Below, in pieces: positions 1 to 9,859 of a DNA stretch of 64,000 bases. The stretch lies in the NCBI GenBank assembly GCA_033002965.1, contig JAURVB010012937.1, positions 1 to 64,000 of the forward strand. Reading direction: 5' to 3'. The notes under the pieces are model-generated. The model had not been told where the DNA came from. It did not search any database and was given only the letters and a program-made list of their open reading frames with translations. Made by a program: the position numbers and the translations under genes. This DNA is from Piper betle. Its lineage: Eukaryota; Streptophyta; Magnoliopsida; Piperales; Piperaceae. How positions within the stretch are numbered: the stretch's first letter is position 1; each line of letters opens with the position of its first letter.

Positions 1-130
1 ACATGCTCTGATACCAATTTGGTAGCCTCTTCTTTAGAGACTCCAAGCACAGGGGTTGAAGGTACCGGTGCTCCCTTGTCCTGCTGTTCGAACTTCTTAG
101 CAAGTGCCATAGACGAATAAAGAGCAAGAT
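1..130 (-). mobile_element. Possible LTR / primer-binding-site edge of a retrotransposon leaving the window
   Basis: Positions 5-16 read gctctgatacca, the reverse complement of the tRNA-Met primer-binding motif used by many plant LTR retrotransposons. The same motif sits beside LTR ends at 20100 and 28085 in this window. If it is real, the element lies on the minus strand with its body to the left of the window, and the sequence from about 19 onward (TGGTAGCC...) is the 3' end of its 5' LTR. On the minus strand an ATG near 110 opens a short frame through the motif, so a coding reading is the alternative. No second LTR is visible. Confidence 0.35.
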
Positions 131-357
131 ATGATGGATGAAATGGGTAAAATAATAGATGGAATGAATGGTGAAACGAACACAAACAAGAATCAGTTCT
201 CTGTAAAAGTTTCTTCCTATTCTTCTTACACATGCACATCTATTTTATGCACTTACCTTCTTTTCCTGAAATTACACTTTTGCCCTCCCAAAACCATTAA
301 CCCTCGAAATAATACTCAAACTTCCACTCAAATCCCTGTTAATTCCCCCCAAAAGTT

Positions 358-738
358 TTACTTTATTTGTATCAGGTGGTTTTCCCAACCCCCACCCATG
401 CCATAAATCCCAACAATTCCAACATCAACTTCAGTAAGAAATTTGCATACCTCATCGAAGGCATGGTCTTGCCCAATGGAGATTGAGGACGAAATCCGGC
501 TCCTGCCACCAGCTTGGGGAAGAGCTTGAGCAGAGGTCGATGATGCAGAAGGAGAAGATTGTCCAGCTATAATCCAATTTCCTGGCGTTTGACCTTGTGG
601 GTTAGCTGGATCTACCCCAATCACAGAGGTCTGACGTGCTTGATACATCATCATTGCATTGTTGATCACCCCTCCTAGAGTAGGGATGTTGGAAGGGTTT
701 TCCTTTTGGTTTTTCTTTTTGCCAAAACAACTGAACAT
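358..738 (-). pseudogene. NLR leader exon running into a scarred NB-ARC P-loop
   Basis: The frame from the ATG at 738 encodes about 126 residues. The first 90 or so (MFSCFGKKKNQKENP..., QTSVIGVDPANPQGQTPG) resemble the leader exon of the LRK10L-like kinase at 9.3-9.75 kb. The last 35 match the start of an RPS2/RPS5-class NB-ARC domain (DEVCKFLTEVDVGIVGIYGMGG). The Walker A that should follow (GVGKTT in the family) reads GGWENH, because one extra G lies in a G run and one C is missing a few bases later; the frame then recovers (LIQIK) and stops. A GTAAAA next to the stop could be a splice donor. No downstream NB-ARC follows. I read it as a broken NLR 5' end, or a chimera made by exon exchange with the kinase locus. 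Confidence 0.6.
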
Positions 739-939
739 CTTGTGGGGTTGGAGGAAGAAGAAGTGGAAGCAGGAATAATGGAGAGAAGCAGAAAGTAACA
801 GATCAAGGAAGATGGGAGGGGCGGGCTTGTGAGGTGCAAATGTGATGAGAATGAAAGTAGATGAAGTTGGCCATTAAAAATGTAGAAGAGTGGGCGAATC
901 AAATCATTTGTGAAGAAGATGAACAGAAAGAGAGAGTAC

Positions 940-1262
940 AAGAGCTTAGAAGTTGCGGGAAAAATACAAATATATTTTCTTTTGCGGAGGAGGGGGCATA
1001 TCAAGTCAATTGTGGAGAAGAAGATCGGCAAAGTAGATCAAGTGTGACGGTTCAAGTGTAGAGCAGACATACAAATACAGGACACAAGTGCATGCTAGTA
1101 TCTGCCGTATTCATGGTTTGTGAGCATGATATGATCCATACATACTCAAATATATGATATAATATTTTTTGAAATTTTTTCATATAGTTGCCTACGTAAA
1201 ATATTCATGGAGGGGGCATAACAAGTCAATTGCGGAGAAGAAGATCAGAAAAGTAGATCAAG
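940..1262 (-). repeat. Two copies of a dispersed ~60-bp upstream module
   Basis: The plus strand shows GGAGGGGGCATATCAAGTCA, then AATTG, a purine-rich GGAGAAGAAGATC stretch and AGTAGATCAAGTGTGACGG, at about 985-1052 and again at about 1208-1267. On the minus strand this lies upstream of the NLR leader ATG at 738. Related copies occur at about 7706, 9885, 40858, 41453, 48667, 50852, 51930 and 54917, often upstream of the kinase or NLR leader starts. It may be a promoter or 5'UTR module carried along by duplication, or a small mobile repeat. Confidence 0.6.
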
Positions 1263-1636
1263 TGTGACACATTTTATAAAATGAGTTGGATTGAGCATAT
1301 ATAAATTGTAAACTATTTAGCGAGAGACATATTTTGACCACATCTACGTCTAGTTTGCAACATGTTGTTATCATCAAAGTTAATTAATTATGTTCTACAT
1401 ATTTAGAACCTACTCCTCCGTAAAGCCAATTAACCGTATGTGACAAGAATAAAATATCATTAAGTATTGGCCAATATTAGCTAAAAGTTTTGGGAAATTA
1501 ATTTTTACATAGGCACCCTCCCCTTGAACGTAGTAATGTTAATTATATCTTCTGTTATATATTCGTTTTAATTTAAATGAATATATCTTAGTGTCTATTA
1601 TGTGTCTTCTGGTGTAGGGGAGCGCTGATCATTGGA

Positions 1637-1740
1637 ACAAAATAACATACATTTGGAGAGTTTTTCATCATTGTGAATTGTGGAAGCAAAATAACAAACA
1701 TACATTTGGAGAGTTTTTCGTCATTGTGAATTGTGGAACT
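1637..1740. repeat. Two-copy 53-bp tandem repeat
   Basis: The stretch containing ACATACATTTGGAGAGTTTT, a short spacer and CATTGTGAATTGTGGAA occurs twice in a row with a 53-base period (starting about 1645 and 1698). Block B has the same pair at about 42614 and 42667, so it predates the block duplication. I see no gene between 740 and 2950 apart from the upstream modules and the W-box cluster. Confidence 0.8.
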
Positions 1741-1976
1741 GCTCCAAGTGTATTTTAGTATAAAGATTAAGTTTGAGCGTTCACTTGATGTTGTATGCCT
1801 CATCAATATGAGTCACTCAGCAAATATATAATCTCAGACCCACAATTCTTGGACCTTTTCTTTTGTGTTTTGTTTGTTTTTATCATCAACGACCTCTTTT
1901 TTTCTTTCAAGCAAAAACCGGTTGTTGAATTATGAATTAGTTACAAGGAAAAGGATGGAGATCAATTATAATCACG

Positions 1977-2003
1977 TTGACCACAAAAGTCAATGGTTTG
2001 ACC
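1977..2003. promoter_or_regulatory. Cluster of three W-boxes (WRKY sites)
   Basis: TTGACC occurs at 1977-1982 and 1998-2003 on the plus strand, and TTGACT at 1988-1993 on the minus strand: three TTGAC(C/T) cores in 27 bases. W-boxes bind WRKY factors and are common in promoters of defence genes. The cluster is kept unchanged in blocks B (42946-42972) and C (52287-52313). It lies between the minus-strand NLR leader (738) and the plus-strand U-box relic (2.95 kb), so the target is unclear. Function is inferred. Confidence 0.5.
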
Positions 2004-2204
2004 CACACAAAGATGACGAGGAGATGGCCAAGGGAAATCAACGAATGACAAGAGCGGAAAGTGGAGCCCATGGTTTTTGTCGTCCCAAAAGTTGTTCCCA
2101 TCCTCAAACACGTCACCCCCGATTTGTCCCGGCCAGTCAATTTGGACCGTGCGATTTCCCAAGTCAGCCAAAAGTGGGCTCACATCCTCGTCGTTAACTA
2201 AAGT

Positions 2205-2870
2205 ACCTAACGTGTTTCTAATTATTTACATTATTATTACAACCATGACACGCAACGCAATAATCATGCAAAATTTTGCTCAATCCTAGAAGAATAAAAA
2301 TGTTCTTAAGACATCTAAAATAAAATTCCTGAAATTTGAAAACAATGTCAATATTCAATGAATTTTGGAAAACTATATACTTTTATTTAATCAATAAACT
2401 ACTCTTAAATTGTATCGAGACTACAAGTATTAAGAATCAGTGACAAAGAGAGATTTTGTTTTTTGATAATCGACCAAATCTTATTCACCATTCTCATTCT
2501 TACTAGATGAATATGTAACACCCTAAATACGGTTCACGCTCGTGAACCAATATGTTATTCAAGTCCCGGTTAGATTGACTAACCTAAACCCAACTTGTGA
2601 GGATTTAATCTCGGCGTCTTAAGATGAAGATACGGCACGCCATACATGAATGCTCATAATCCTAACATGCCGCACACTTCACTAAAACCATATTACCTAA
2701 TGTGTCTCTAATTATTTACATTATTATTACAACCATGACACGCAATGCAATAATCATGCAAAATTTTGCTCAATTCTAAAAGAACAAAAATGTTGTTAAG
2801 ACATCTAAAAACATTATCAATATTCAATGAATTTTGGAAAACTATATAGTATTATTTAATCAATAAACGA
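2205..2870. repeat. ~180-bp direct repeats flanking an LTR-like fragment with a palindrome
   Basis: The sequence from ACCTAACGTGTTTCTAATTA at about 2205-2390 is repeated with small changes at 2691-2865. Between them, 2514-2690 begins TGTAACACCCTAAATACGG and looks like the end of a plant gypsy-type LTR; a related opening occurs at 32135. It contains the perfect inverted repeat GGTTCACG-CT-CGTGAACC at 2531-2548. Block B keeps the arrangement (palindrome at 43502-43519). Confidence 0.6.
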
Positions 2871-2953
2871 GTATAAAGAAACAGTGACAAAGAGGACTAA
2901 ATCTTATTGGTAAAACAGTCGCGTTTAAGCTCTTGTTGCTCTTGTTGGTAGCA

Positions 2954-3090
2954 TGGCAACCGGAGAGGGTGATGGTATTGTGGATGAAGCTCTGCGATTT
3001 TATCTGTGCTTGCAAGCCATCAAGAGGGTAAGGTGGCCATTGCAAAGGCTAATGCCATTCCAGTTCTTATAGACCTTCTTCGGACAATTG
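2954..3090 (+). pseudogene. U-box/ARM-repeat E3 ligase fragment, copy A
   Basis: Allowing one missing base near 2995, this encodes GIVDEAL-ILSVLASHQEGK followed by VAIAKANAIPVLIDLLRT. That matches the ARM-repeat region of plant U-box E3 ubiquitin ligases of the PUB13/PUB14 group. Only about 45 residues remain, with no U-box. The same relic is in frame in block B (43950-44126) and much longer in block C (52616-53038). In A and B the coding sequence on both sides has been deleted. Confidence 0.6.
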
Positions 3091-3249
3091 AGAAGTTTTG
3101 CTCTGTTCTCAGCGATCCCGATACTAAATTTTCTTAATTGTTTATTGGATAGACACACGGCAATCGACACATCAAAGTGATGAAGGCATGCACCTAATTC
3201 ACGATACTTTACTACAGTAAAAAATTTTTGGGAAAAATAATCATTAAGA

Positions 3250-4359
3250 CTTTAATTTGTTCACAAAGCAAAGACTTTGTCATAGGACAGGGAGAACTTG
3301 TTCTACAAATAATAATAACTCATTTATTGGTACTCCTCGGCTAACATCAACCAATTGGTACTCCTCGGCTAACAATTGTTGCATTAAATTTCTCAATTTT
3401 CTCGGTCTTGAAAATGTCCACCATGACTCCCATGACTCCCACTCAAATCTAAGATCCGATTAAATGAAAAAGTTCCCATAGGTGGCGCCAATTGTTGAGA
3501 AAAATCCCCAAAAGTTACAAATCAATAATAGCGATTATAAGATATGGGAAAATAATGTCCGAGAAATAAGATAAAACAAAACCACAAAAATAGAGATTTA
3601 ACGTAAAATATCGAAAGTAAAAAACCACAAGACAACAACGAATAATTCACTACTTCAACCAAAGATTATATCAAAATATACAAGAAGATTACTCACCCAA
3701 CCTACATCCTGTATTATTGAGATTAAAGATTTTTCTCTCTCATACTCTATATAAGAGTGAATAATATTGATCCCTCCTCCTATGTCTATATTCTCTCTTT
3801 TTTCTCTTTATCTACTCACATCTTTGTCTTGTTTTCAGAATGAGGCAAATGAAGCTCAATTTATAGAGAAGCTTTGAGACCCTTTATCTTCCATGGAAAA
3901 ATAAACGACACCTTTCTTGGTATTCCGAAATTCCTTTAGTATAGTATTCCGAAATTCCTTTAATATTCAAAGTATTTACTCACCCAACCTATACTATTGA
4001 GATTACAAGCTTTCACTCTTTGTATAAGAGTGAATAATATTAATCTTTCTTCCTATCTCTATATTCTCTCTTTTTCTCTCTTTGTGACTTACATCTTGTC
4101 TTGTTTTCTTTGTTTGTCTTTCTTCCTATCTCTATATTCTCTCTTTTTCTCTCTTTGTCGACTCACATCTTGTCTTGTTTTCTTTGTTTGTCTTGTTTTT
4201 AGAATGAGGCAAATGAAGCTCAATTTATAGAGAAGCTTTAAGACCCTTCATCTTCCAAGGAAAAACAAACAGACACCTCTGTTGGTATTCCGAGATTCAT
4301 TTAGTATTCCGAGTGTGACAATGGGCTACATATTATTAATATAATTACAAACATTAACA
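3250..4359 (-). mobile_element. Truncated Ty1-copia 5' end: LTR plus start of gag, copy A
   Basis: An LTR spans 3493-4359 (TGTTGAGAAAA to ATTAACA in plus orientation). Its ends match the 3' LTR of the plus-strand copia at 39979-40531 in reverse complement. Just below it lie a GGTGGCGCCAAT junction that may be a primer-binding site, and then a degraded minus-strand gag start (MVDIF..EKIEKFNA) at about 3385-3420. The rest of the element is absent. The LTR holds a pyrimidine-rich stretch (about 4015-4200) with repeated TCTCTCTTTTTCTCTC, and a TATATAAG box near 3746. Copies are at 44220-45325 and 53290-53874. Confidence 0.75.
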
Positions 4360-4760
4360 GTAAGAAAAGCTAAACATATTAAGAGCAAGCCCAAAATAAG
4401 CCATTTTCTCTGCCATATCATTTTCTGGCCATGCCGAAATGGATAGGAAAAGATTTTAAAAGAACTCAACCAACCGAAGGAGAGAAGATATATATATCCA
4501 TGACACTCATTTATTTCAACAGCGAACTGAAGTTCTATCTCTGTTTTATCTTTTGCTCTTTAACAAGGATTGTTACAAACTTGTCAACTATCTCTGTTTT
4601 ATCTTTTGCTCTTTAACAAGCATTGTTACAAACTTGTCAACTAACATAACCATCCTGTAACCAGCTGGACTAACATTTGGGACAAAATTAAAATTCCTAA
4701 AACTAGATGAGACTTTCTGGTTGCATCAATGCCAGAAACTCCAAAAGCAATTGTTTTAAC
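4360..4760. repeat. Segment duplicated within the block (partner at about 7370-7700)
   Basis: The sequence from AAAAGCTAAACATATTAAGA through ATGCCGAAATGGATAGGAAA and CTGTTTTATCTTTTGCTC to the CCAGAAACTCCAAAAGCAAT stretch recurs at about 7370-7690. On the minus strand both copies lie beyond the 3' ends of immune-gene relics (the NLR tail at 5.2 kb and the kinase/NDUFA6 scrap at 7.7-7.9 kb), so they may be old shared 3' flanks. Copy A also has a local duplication of CTCTGTTTTATCTTTTGCTC with its flanks (about 4530-4640). No gene is seen. Confidence 0.7.
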
Positions 4761-5245
4761 CTCTTAGCAGCTTATCATCTTCGACGGAAATTGCCATATA
4801 AGCCTTGCAACCAGAGCACTTACTATAAGGACAATAATGATGAACTGAAAGTGAAGTGCTAAACATGGGATTCAATCCGAAATTAAATGCATGGCTAAAA
4901 TTATACAAATCTAGCAAATGAACAACACACAACCTCACATGAACAACTGCTAATAGTTTGGTTTGCTTGAAAATGAAGTGGCCATGGCAGAAGGTGTCCA
5001 CCTCTAAGGTGGTGAAGGTCATTAAGAGATGCAAATGCTAACCCGAAATGAGCCATCTTTGTGAACCATCCATGATCCTCTGTTCCTACATTTGTGAATG
5101 TTGAACAGTGTGAAATTGAGCCTATAGATGTCAAATCCGCCAAGACATTTTGATACTTGATTACCTCCAAATTCAAAAAAGGCGCTTTCTGAGGGTGCAT
5201 ATTTTGCTCGCTTAAATCTTTAAATCTTTGTTCCCTCAATCGCAC
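4756..5245 (-). other. Two overlapping open frames, unrecognised, downstream of the NLR tail
   Basis: Two minus-strand frames overlap here: about 114 residues from 5245 (MRLREQRFKDLSEQN...) and 92 residues from 5034, ending in a Cys-containing stretch (HHYCPYSKCSGCKAYM). I recognise neither. They lie just beyond the NLR leucine-rich-repeat stop and overlap it in another frame, so this may be 3' flank or a frameshifted exon. Block B keeps both frames open (45724-46213), but the blocks are almost identical, so that is weak evidence of coding. Confidence 0.25.
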
Positions 5246-5402
5246 CTTGTAGTAGCCTTTTCTTATTCATTAAACCTATGGGAAATTTTTCTAGTTTCTG
5301 ACATTCATCGATGCGCAAATACAATAAGGAAGGAAAAGAGACATTGTAACTACATACAGTCACCATTGAGTCATCGAAGGATATAAATATATATGTACAC
5401 AA
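5220..5402 (-). pseudogene. C-terminal leucine-rich-repeat end of a CC-NBS-LRR gene, copy A
   Basis: The frame contains VSFPSLLYLRIDECQKLEKF followed by PIGLMNKKRLLQGAIEGTK and a stop. This is the typical last repeat of RPS2/RPS5-class CC-NBS-LRR proteins (FPSL..L.I..C.KL..LP, then an IEG motif). The upstream NB-ARC and LRR sequence is missing. It lies on the same strand as the P-loop relic at 358-738 but on the wrong side of it to be its own tail, so the locus has been rearranged or these are separate paralogues. The identical relic sits at 46188-46370. Confidence 0.6.
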
Positions 5403-5660
5403 ACATATTTTCTATAGAAGAAGACAAATGACAACAATTTGTTTGTTTTTTGTTAATTTGACCGACTCAAACTTCAAGAACAAGACAACCTACCCCCATC
5501 AACTCTTTGTCTCACTAAGACGTAAGTGATTATGGTTATGTTGAAAAAAAAAAAACAATTAAATCTTTGAAGTTAAAAAAATGATGGAATCAGCTCTAAG
5601 CTCCTTACTAAATTCAGCCGCTCATAGTACAATCCAAAAGCTAAAAACTACCTTTGAAAA
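5403..5660. repeat. ~240-bp segment duplicated at about 6385-6640
   Basis: From AGAAGACAAATGACAACA through TCTTTGTCTCA(C/T)TAAGACG to CAATCCAAAAGCTAAAAACT the same sequence occurs twice in block A, about 980 bases apart. The stretches 5660-6090 and 6640-6970 around them are AT-rich, and I see no gene in them. Confidence 0.75.
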
Positions 5661-6094
5661 GAAGATGTTGGCCACTGTCCAAATAAGATGTATGTGAGGA
5701 AGCTAGTCAAGGGCTCGGTATAAAAATTTCAATGACAAAATATCTTTAAATGGGTGGATTAAAACAATCCTCAAATTAGTTTAATATCTAATATCTTATA
5801 CAGTAAAATTTAATATATTAGTAAAAATATGTTTGTCATAATTTAATAATTGAGGACGACTGTTTCAAATAATTCTAAATTAGTGATAACATTTGTAGTA
5901 ATAATTATTTATGAGTAGTTTTTATAAAAGAAAGGTGGATATGAGAAGAGAAAAAGTATTCTAAGATGTGCTTTTTTTTCAATGACTTCTTTTATTTCAT
6001 GTAATAATCTATTATACCTTTAGAAAATAAAAATTCTTTTGTAACATTAGTGTAACTTGCAGTGGTAAAGATATAATGGTATTAATGTTTGCGT

Positions 6095-6172
6095 TTGCCG
6101 GCTATGATCCTTGGTGGGACAGATACCACTTCGGTCACCCTAGCCGGAGCCATCTTCTTCATGCTTACTAAA
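6095..6172 (+). pseudogene. Cytochrome P450 I-helix fragment, copy A
   Basis: The frame reads AMILGGTDTTSVTLAGAIFF. GGTDTT matches the P450 I-helix oxygen-binding signature (A/G)GX(D/E)T(T/S), and the surroundings resemble the CYP82 family. No heme-binding loop or other P450 motif follows; after about 26 residues the similarity ends. It continues naturally from a short upstream peptide found in the wrong order at about 6985 and 7103. The same scrap is at about 47064-47140; block C lacks it. Confidence 0.5.
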
Positions 6173-6974
6173 TGTCTTAGAATGCATCCAAGCAAAGTTC
6201 TGGTTCACCTACGAACCGGAATAAAACTGTTACGATCGCGTCGAGTCAGGTCTAAAATACTTTTTTTGCCTATTTTTAACATATTATTCAGCTTTTGGAA
6301 AAAAGTACATATCATTCCAGAAAAAATTAACGCCTTTAACATAGATATATACAAGCCACCCAATCTAAACTCTCTTGAATATAACCAAACTATAAAAGAA
6401 GACAAATGACAACACTTTGTTTTTTTTAAGTTTGACCAAGTCAATCTTCAAGAGCAAGACAAACTAACCACATTATTTCTTTGTCTCATTAAGACGCAAG
6501 TGATTACGGTTATGATGAAAAAAAACAATTCAATCTTTGAAATTAAAAAAGTGATGGAATCAGCTCTAAGCTCCTTACTAAATTAGACTGCTCATAGCAC
6601 AATCCAAAAGCTAAAAACTACCTATGCAAAAAATAAAACATTTTTGTTTCCTAGTAAGGCGACTCATTCAATTCATATTTGTAAATAAAAGACAGCCAGC
6701 TTGAACAGACATGATTAGTACAATTCAAGACAGTTTTTTATTATTTCTTTCTTTATACTATTTCCTAATAAATTATCATCTTAAATATAATTAAATAACC
6801 GTTATTACAAAGTACCAAACCTCTTTTCTTATTTTTCATGATAAGTGAAAGAAAAAGAATCCTCGTGTTTGGTCTTATGATATGCTTTAATTAACTAGAG
6901 AACCTACTTATGATAACCCAAGCCCCGATTTCCGGATATGGGATAAGGTGAAAGAAGAAGAGCCCGTGGTGGTG

Positions 6975-7140
6975 GTGTGGTGGAGGAGGATATAGTGATG
7001 CAGTGATCAAGGCCATGTGTATGGTGAGTTTTTTTCCCACAATTTTGTTTTAATTACAATGAATTTTTTTAAATTTAAATTGTTTGAACGTATATTGGAG
7101 GAGGATACAGTGATGCAGTGATCAAGGCCACGTGTATGGT
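6975..7140 (+). pseudogene. Duplicated P450 micro-exon relic
   Basis: GGAGGAGGATA(T/C)AGTGATGC followed by AGTGATCAAGGCCA(T/C)GTGTATG occurs twice, ending at about 7021 and 7139. One frame reads GGGYSDAVIKA(M/T)CM, which resembles the CYP82 segment (D(T/A)VIKATC) just before the I-helix signature found at 6095. The first copy is followed by GTGAGT, a good splice donor; the second is not. The order relative to the I-helix scrap is reversed from a normal gene. Copies exist near 47955-48106 and 54196-54349. Confidence 0.4.
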
Positions 7141-7743
7141 AAAATATCTAGGATTATATTGGATGGTGGACAGTACTAATGACATAGGCTTGGGTGTTGG
7201 CCATGGGCCAAATAAGATGTATGTTAGGCAGCTAGTCATGGGTTAAATATGAAAATTTTAATGACAAAATTTGTTAAAACAGGCAGATTAAAAAACTATG
7301 ATACTAAATAAATAACATTATCATGCAACATGAGCCATATCAAAAGCTAAATGGGTAGTAAAGAAAGCTAAACATATTAAGAGGGAGTTCAAAATAAGCC
7401 ATTCTCACTGCCATATCATTTTCTGGCAATGCCGAAATGGATAGGAAAAAATTATAAAAAGAACTCAATCAACCGAAGGAGAGAAGATATATATATCCAT
7501 TACACTCGTTTATTCCATCATCAAACTGAAGTCCTATCTCTGTTTTATCTTTTGCTCGTTAACAAGGATTGTTACAAACCTGTCAATTAATATAACCATC
7601 CTCCAACCAACTGAACTAACAGTGGGGACAAATATTAAAATTCCTGAAACTAGATGAGACTTCTGGTTGCATCAATGTCAGAAACTTCAAAAAGCAATTG
7701 TAGAGGAGGGGGCGTATCAAGTAGATCAAGTGTGATGGTAAAT

Positions 7744-7858
7744 GACCATAGTTGTAGATGTCCATGATGGCGCGCTTCAAGAAGTTGAGGACTCTGCCCT
7801 TCGCCACCTCCATTGATGCCGAGTTCGGTGGCACCTTCACCCTCCCCGCAAACGCCAT
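7744..7858 (-). pseudogene. NDUFA6-like (complex I LYR-subunit) 5' fragment, copy A
   Basis: From the ATG at 7858 the frame reads MAFAGRVKVPPNSASMEVAK, then GRVLNFLKRAIMDIYNYG. This resembles the N-terminus of the plant mitochondrial complex I subunit NDUFA6/B14 (a VKVPPNSAS..EEA..RV..F motif, later MDIYN), with the residues before MDIYN missing. The frame then runs into the dispersed ATCAAGT upstream module (7706-7740), so nothing beyond about 38 residues is gene-derived. It lies just downstream of the kinase, in three copies (A, B at 48710-48823, C at 54955-55070). It is probably a captured gene scrap. Confidence 0.5.
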
Positions 7859-7909
7859 CTGTCCGATAAATCAGATAAGCGTACAACATTATGGAAATTG
7901 ATGTGCAAT

Positions 7910-9745
7910 TTATAATTCATATTTTTTCATGATAGGAGTGGCCTCATTTTCACTAGTTGAAGTTGTGGTTGAATTTGCACTACCTGAGCTGCTAGATTTA
8001 CCTTCCCTTGTTATCCCGGTTCCAGCAGCAGCATATGGGTGATGAAATGGATTGGGAGGAAACGGCACCTCCATTCGACGTTCCAACATCTTCACCACGT
8101 CGCTCATCGGCGGCCTCAACTCCGGCAAGTACTGCACACACCTCAGTGCAACCGGCAGCACCTCCCTGAAGTTGATCAAATGGATTGGGAGGAAGTGGCA
8201 CCTCCATTCCGCCTTCCAACATCTTCACCACGTCGCTCATCGGCGGCCTCAATTCCGGATTGTACTGCACACACGTCAGTGCAACCAGCAACACCTCCCT
8301 GCCCTTGTGCCTATGCTGCTCCTCAACCCCACACTTGTACAATATTGCCGCCCAATTTTTTTGCTCATGCTTCTCCCACACCCACCTAGGAAACCACTCT
8401 TGGCTCTCACGGCTCATGTTGATGTTCAAGTTCTTCCTCCTCCCCACAATCTCAAACAGCAGCATCCCATAACTATAAACATCACACTTCTCAGTCACAG
8501 GAATTGGAAACCAAAGCTCTGGTGCAGCATAACCAGGGGTGCCCCTTGCTCGACTCATGGTCACATGTGTGCTGTCCCTGTTACATAGTTTGGCCAGCCC
8601 AAAGTCTGCAACCTTGGGGGTCCAATTGGTGTCTAATAGAACATTGCCTGGTTTGATGTCATAGTGGATAATTCTCTGTTGGCACTCCTTATGCAAATAG
8701 GCAATACCTTTGGCTGTTCCTATAGCAATGTTAAGGAGCTTCTCCCAGTCAAGAGACCCATATTTTTCACAGAACAAGAACCTGTCTAATGACCCATTTT
8801 CAAGATATTCATAAACAAGGGCTTTCATTGATTGATCAAAGCAGTAACCATAGAGCTTGACAAGGTATATGTGGTTGGTTCTTCCAAGGGTGCCCACTTC
8901 TGCCATGAACTGCTCTTGGACTCTTCCCTCATCAACATTTCTTCGCAGGACCTTAACAGCTATGTTTGCTCCACTGAACTCTCCCTTGAAAACAGTCCCA
9001 AAACCGCCGTCTCCTAATTTCTCAGAGAAATTGTTCGTGAAACTGTGCAGCTGTTGCCTTGTGAACCTATTGGGTCTATCTCTGGCCATTTCTATGAAAA
9101 GCCTTTCGATTGTTTGATTGCATTCTGAACCTAATTCGTATCTCACACTTTCTGAGAACTGGCTTGAAGACCTTTCCCTGCGGTTGCTTGGATTTGCTTT
9201 CCTGTCACATGTCATAATAATTCCAGAAACAGCAACCAAAACCATCGAACAAGAGTCGAGACAGATACCCCTTGAACAAGATTCGAGACAGACACACACA
9301 TATAAAAATAAAAGAAAGTTACCTATTAGCATGCCCTCGAAGATAGTTAAGGCTGCCATTACAAATAAAACTCCAAATATCACAGAAATTGCAAATATTT
9401 TCACAGGGGTCGATGATGTAGAATGAGAACTTGACACTTGTGCAGGATGGGCAGGAGCAGATGGTCCAGTTGTAATCGAATTTCTTGTCGTTTGACCTGG
9501 TGGGCTAGCTGGATCTACATGAGCTACCATCGTGGTCATTCGTCCTTGCTGATTCCTCATTCCTGGCGTTTGACCTCGTGGGTCAGCTGGATATACCTCT
9601 ATCACAGAGGTCAGCTGTGGTAGACGATTCCTCATTGCGTTGTTGAGGATCCCATCTATATTAGGGTTGATGGGAGGAGGGTTTTCTTTTGTTGTTTCTT
9701 TCTGTCAAAAGGGCTTTCCTTTTGGGTTTTCGTTTTGCTGAACAT
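7910..9745 (-). CDS. LRK10L-type receptor-like kinase, frame-damaged copy A
   Basis: A plasma-membrane receptor kinase of the LRK10L/Lr10-like group. From the ATG at 9635 the open frame runs 545 residues: a Pro/Gln-rich leader with two GQT(P/T) repeats, a hydrophobic segment (about 79-105), a glycine loop LGDGGFGTVFKG (207-218), the AVK lysine (228), HYDIKPGN (324-331, a non-RD catalytic loop), DFG (344-346) and APE (371-373). A 1-base deletion near 9687 separates the better start, MFSKTKTQ at 9745, from this frame. The intron donor (9322) survives, but the acceptor seen in copy B is deleted, and the intron remnant reads through without a stop. Near the 3' end a 133-bp duplication shifts the frame, so the family-type tail (NPFHHPY...TPIMKKYEL, to 7910) lies in another frame. 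There is no GUB_WAK ectodomain. The catalytic core is intact; the full gene is probably defective. Confidence 0.75.
8044..8309 (-). repeat. 133-bp tandem duplication inside the kinase 3' end
   Basis: The segment encoding REVL..VAL.CVQY, then PELRPPMSDVVKMLE..MEV and PPNPF, occurs twice, head to tail, 133 bases apart (TTCCAACATCTTCACCACGT at 8081 and 8214). As 133 is not a multiple of three, the second copy is read in a different frame. The same duplication is in copy B (49046 and 49179), so it predates the block duplication. Confidence 0.9.
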
Positions 9746-9859
9746 CTTGCTGGGTTGGAGGAAGAAGAAGTGGGTGTAGGGATATGAAAAACGGAAACAA
9801 CACGAGACCCAGAAAGAAAGGAGGGAGGGCTTGATGAGGAGCAAAGGGAGAGCGGATCA

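Noticed and set aside
861..1061. 66-codon plus-strand frame, repeated at 40734-40934
   Set aside because: It lies in the region upstream of the minus-strand NLR leader and is made largely of the dispersed repeat module.
1865..2197. 110-codon plus-strand frame, also open in block B (112 codons)
   Set aside because: It matches no family I know, and it overlaps the W-box cluster and short frames on the other strand. Blocks A and B are almost identical, so shared openness is not evidence of coding, and block C breaks it.
8039..8588. Three overlapping plus-strand frames (up to 178 codons), repeated at 49004-49553
   Set aside because: They are antisense to the kinase 3' end, and their length comes from the kinase's own codon pattern and the 133-bp duplication.
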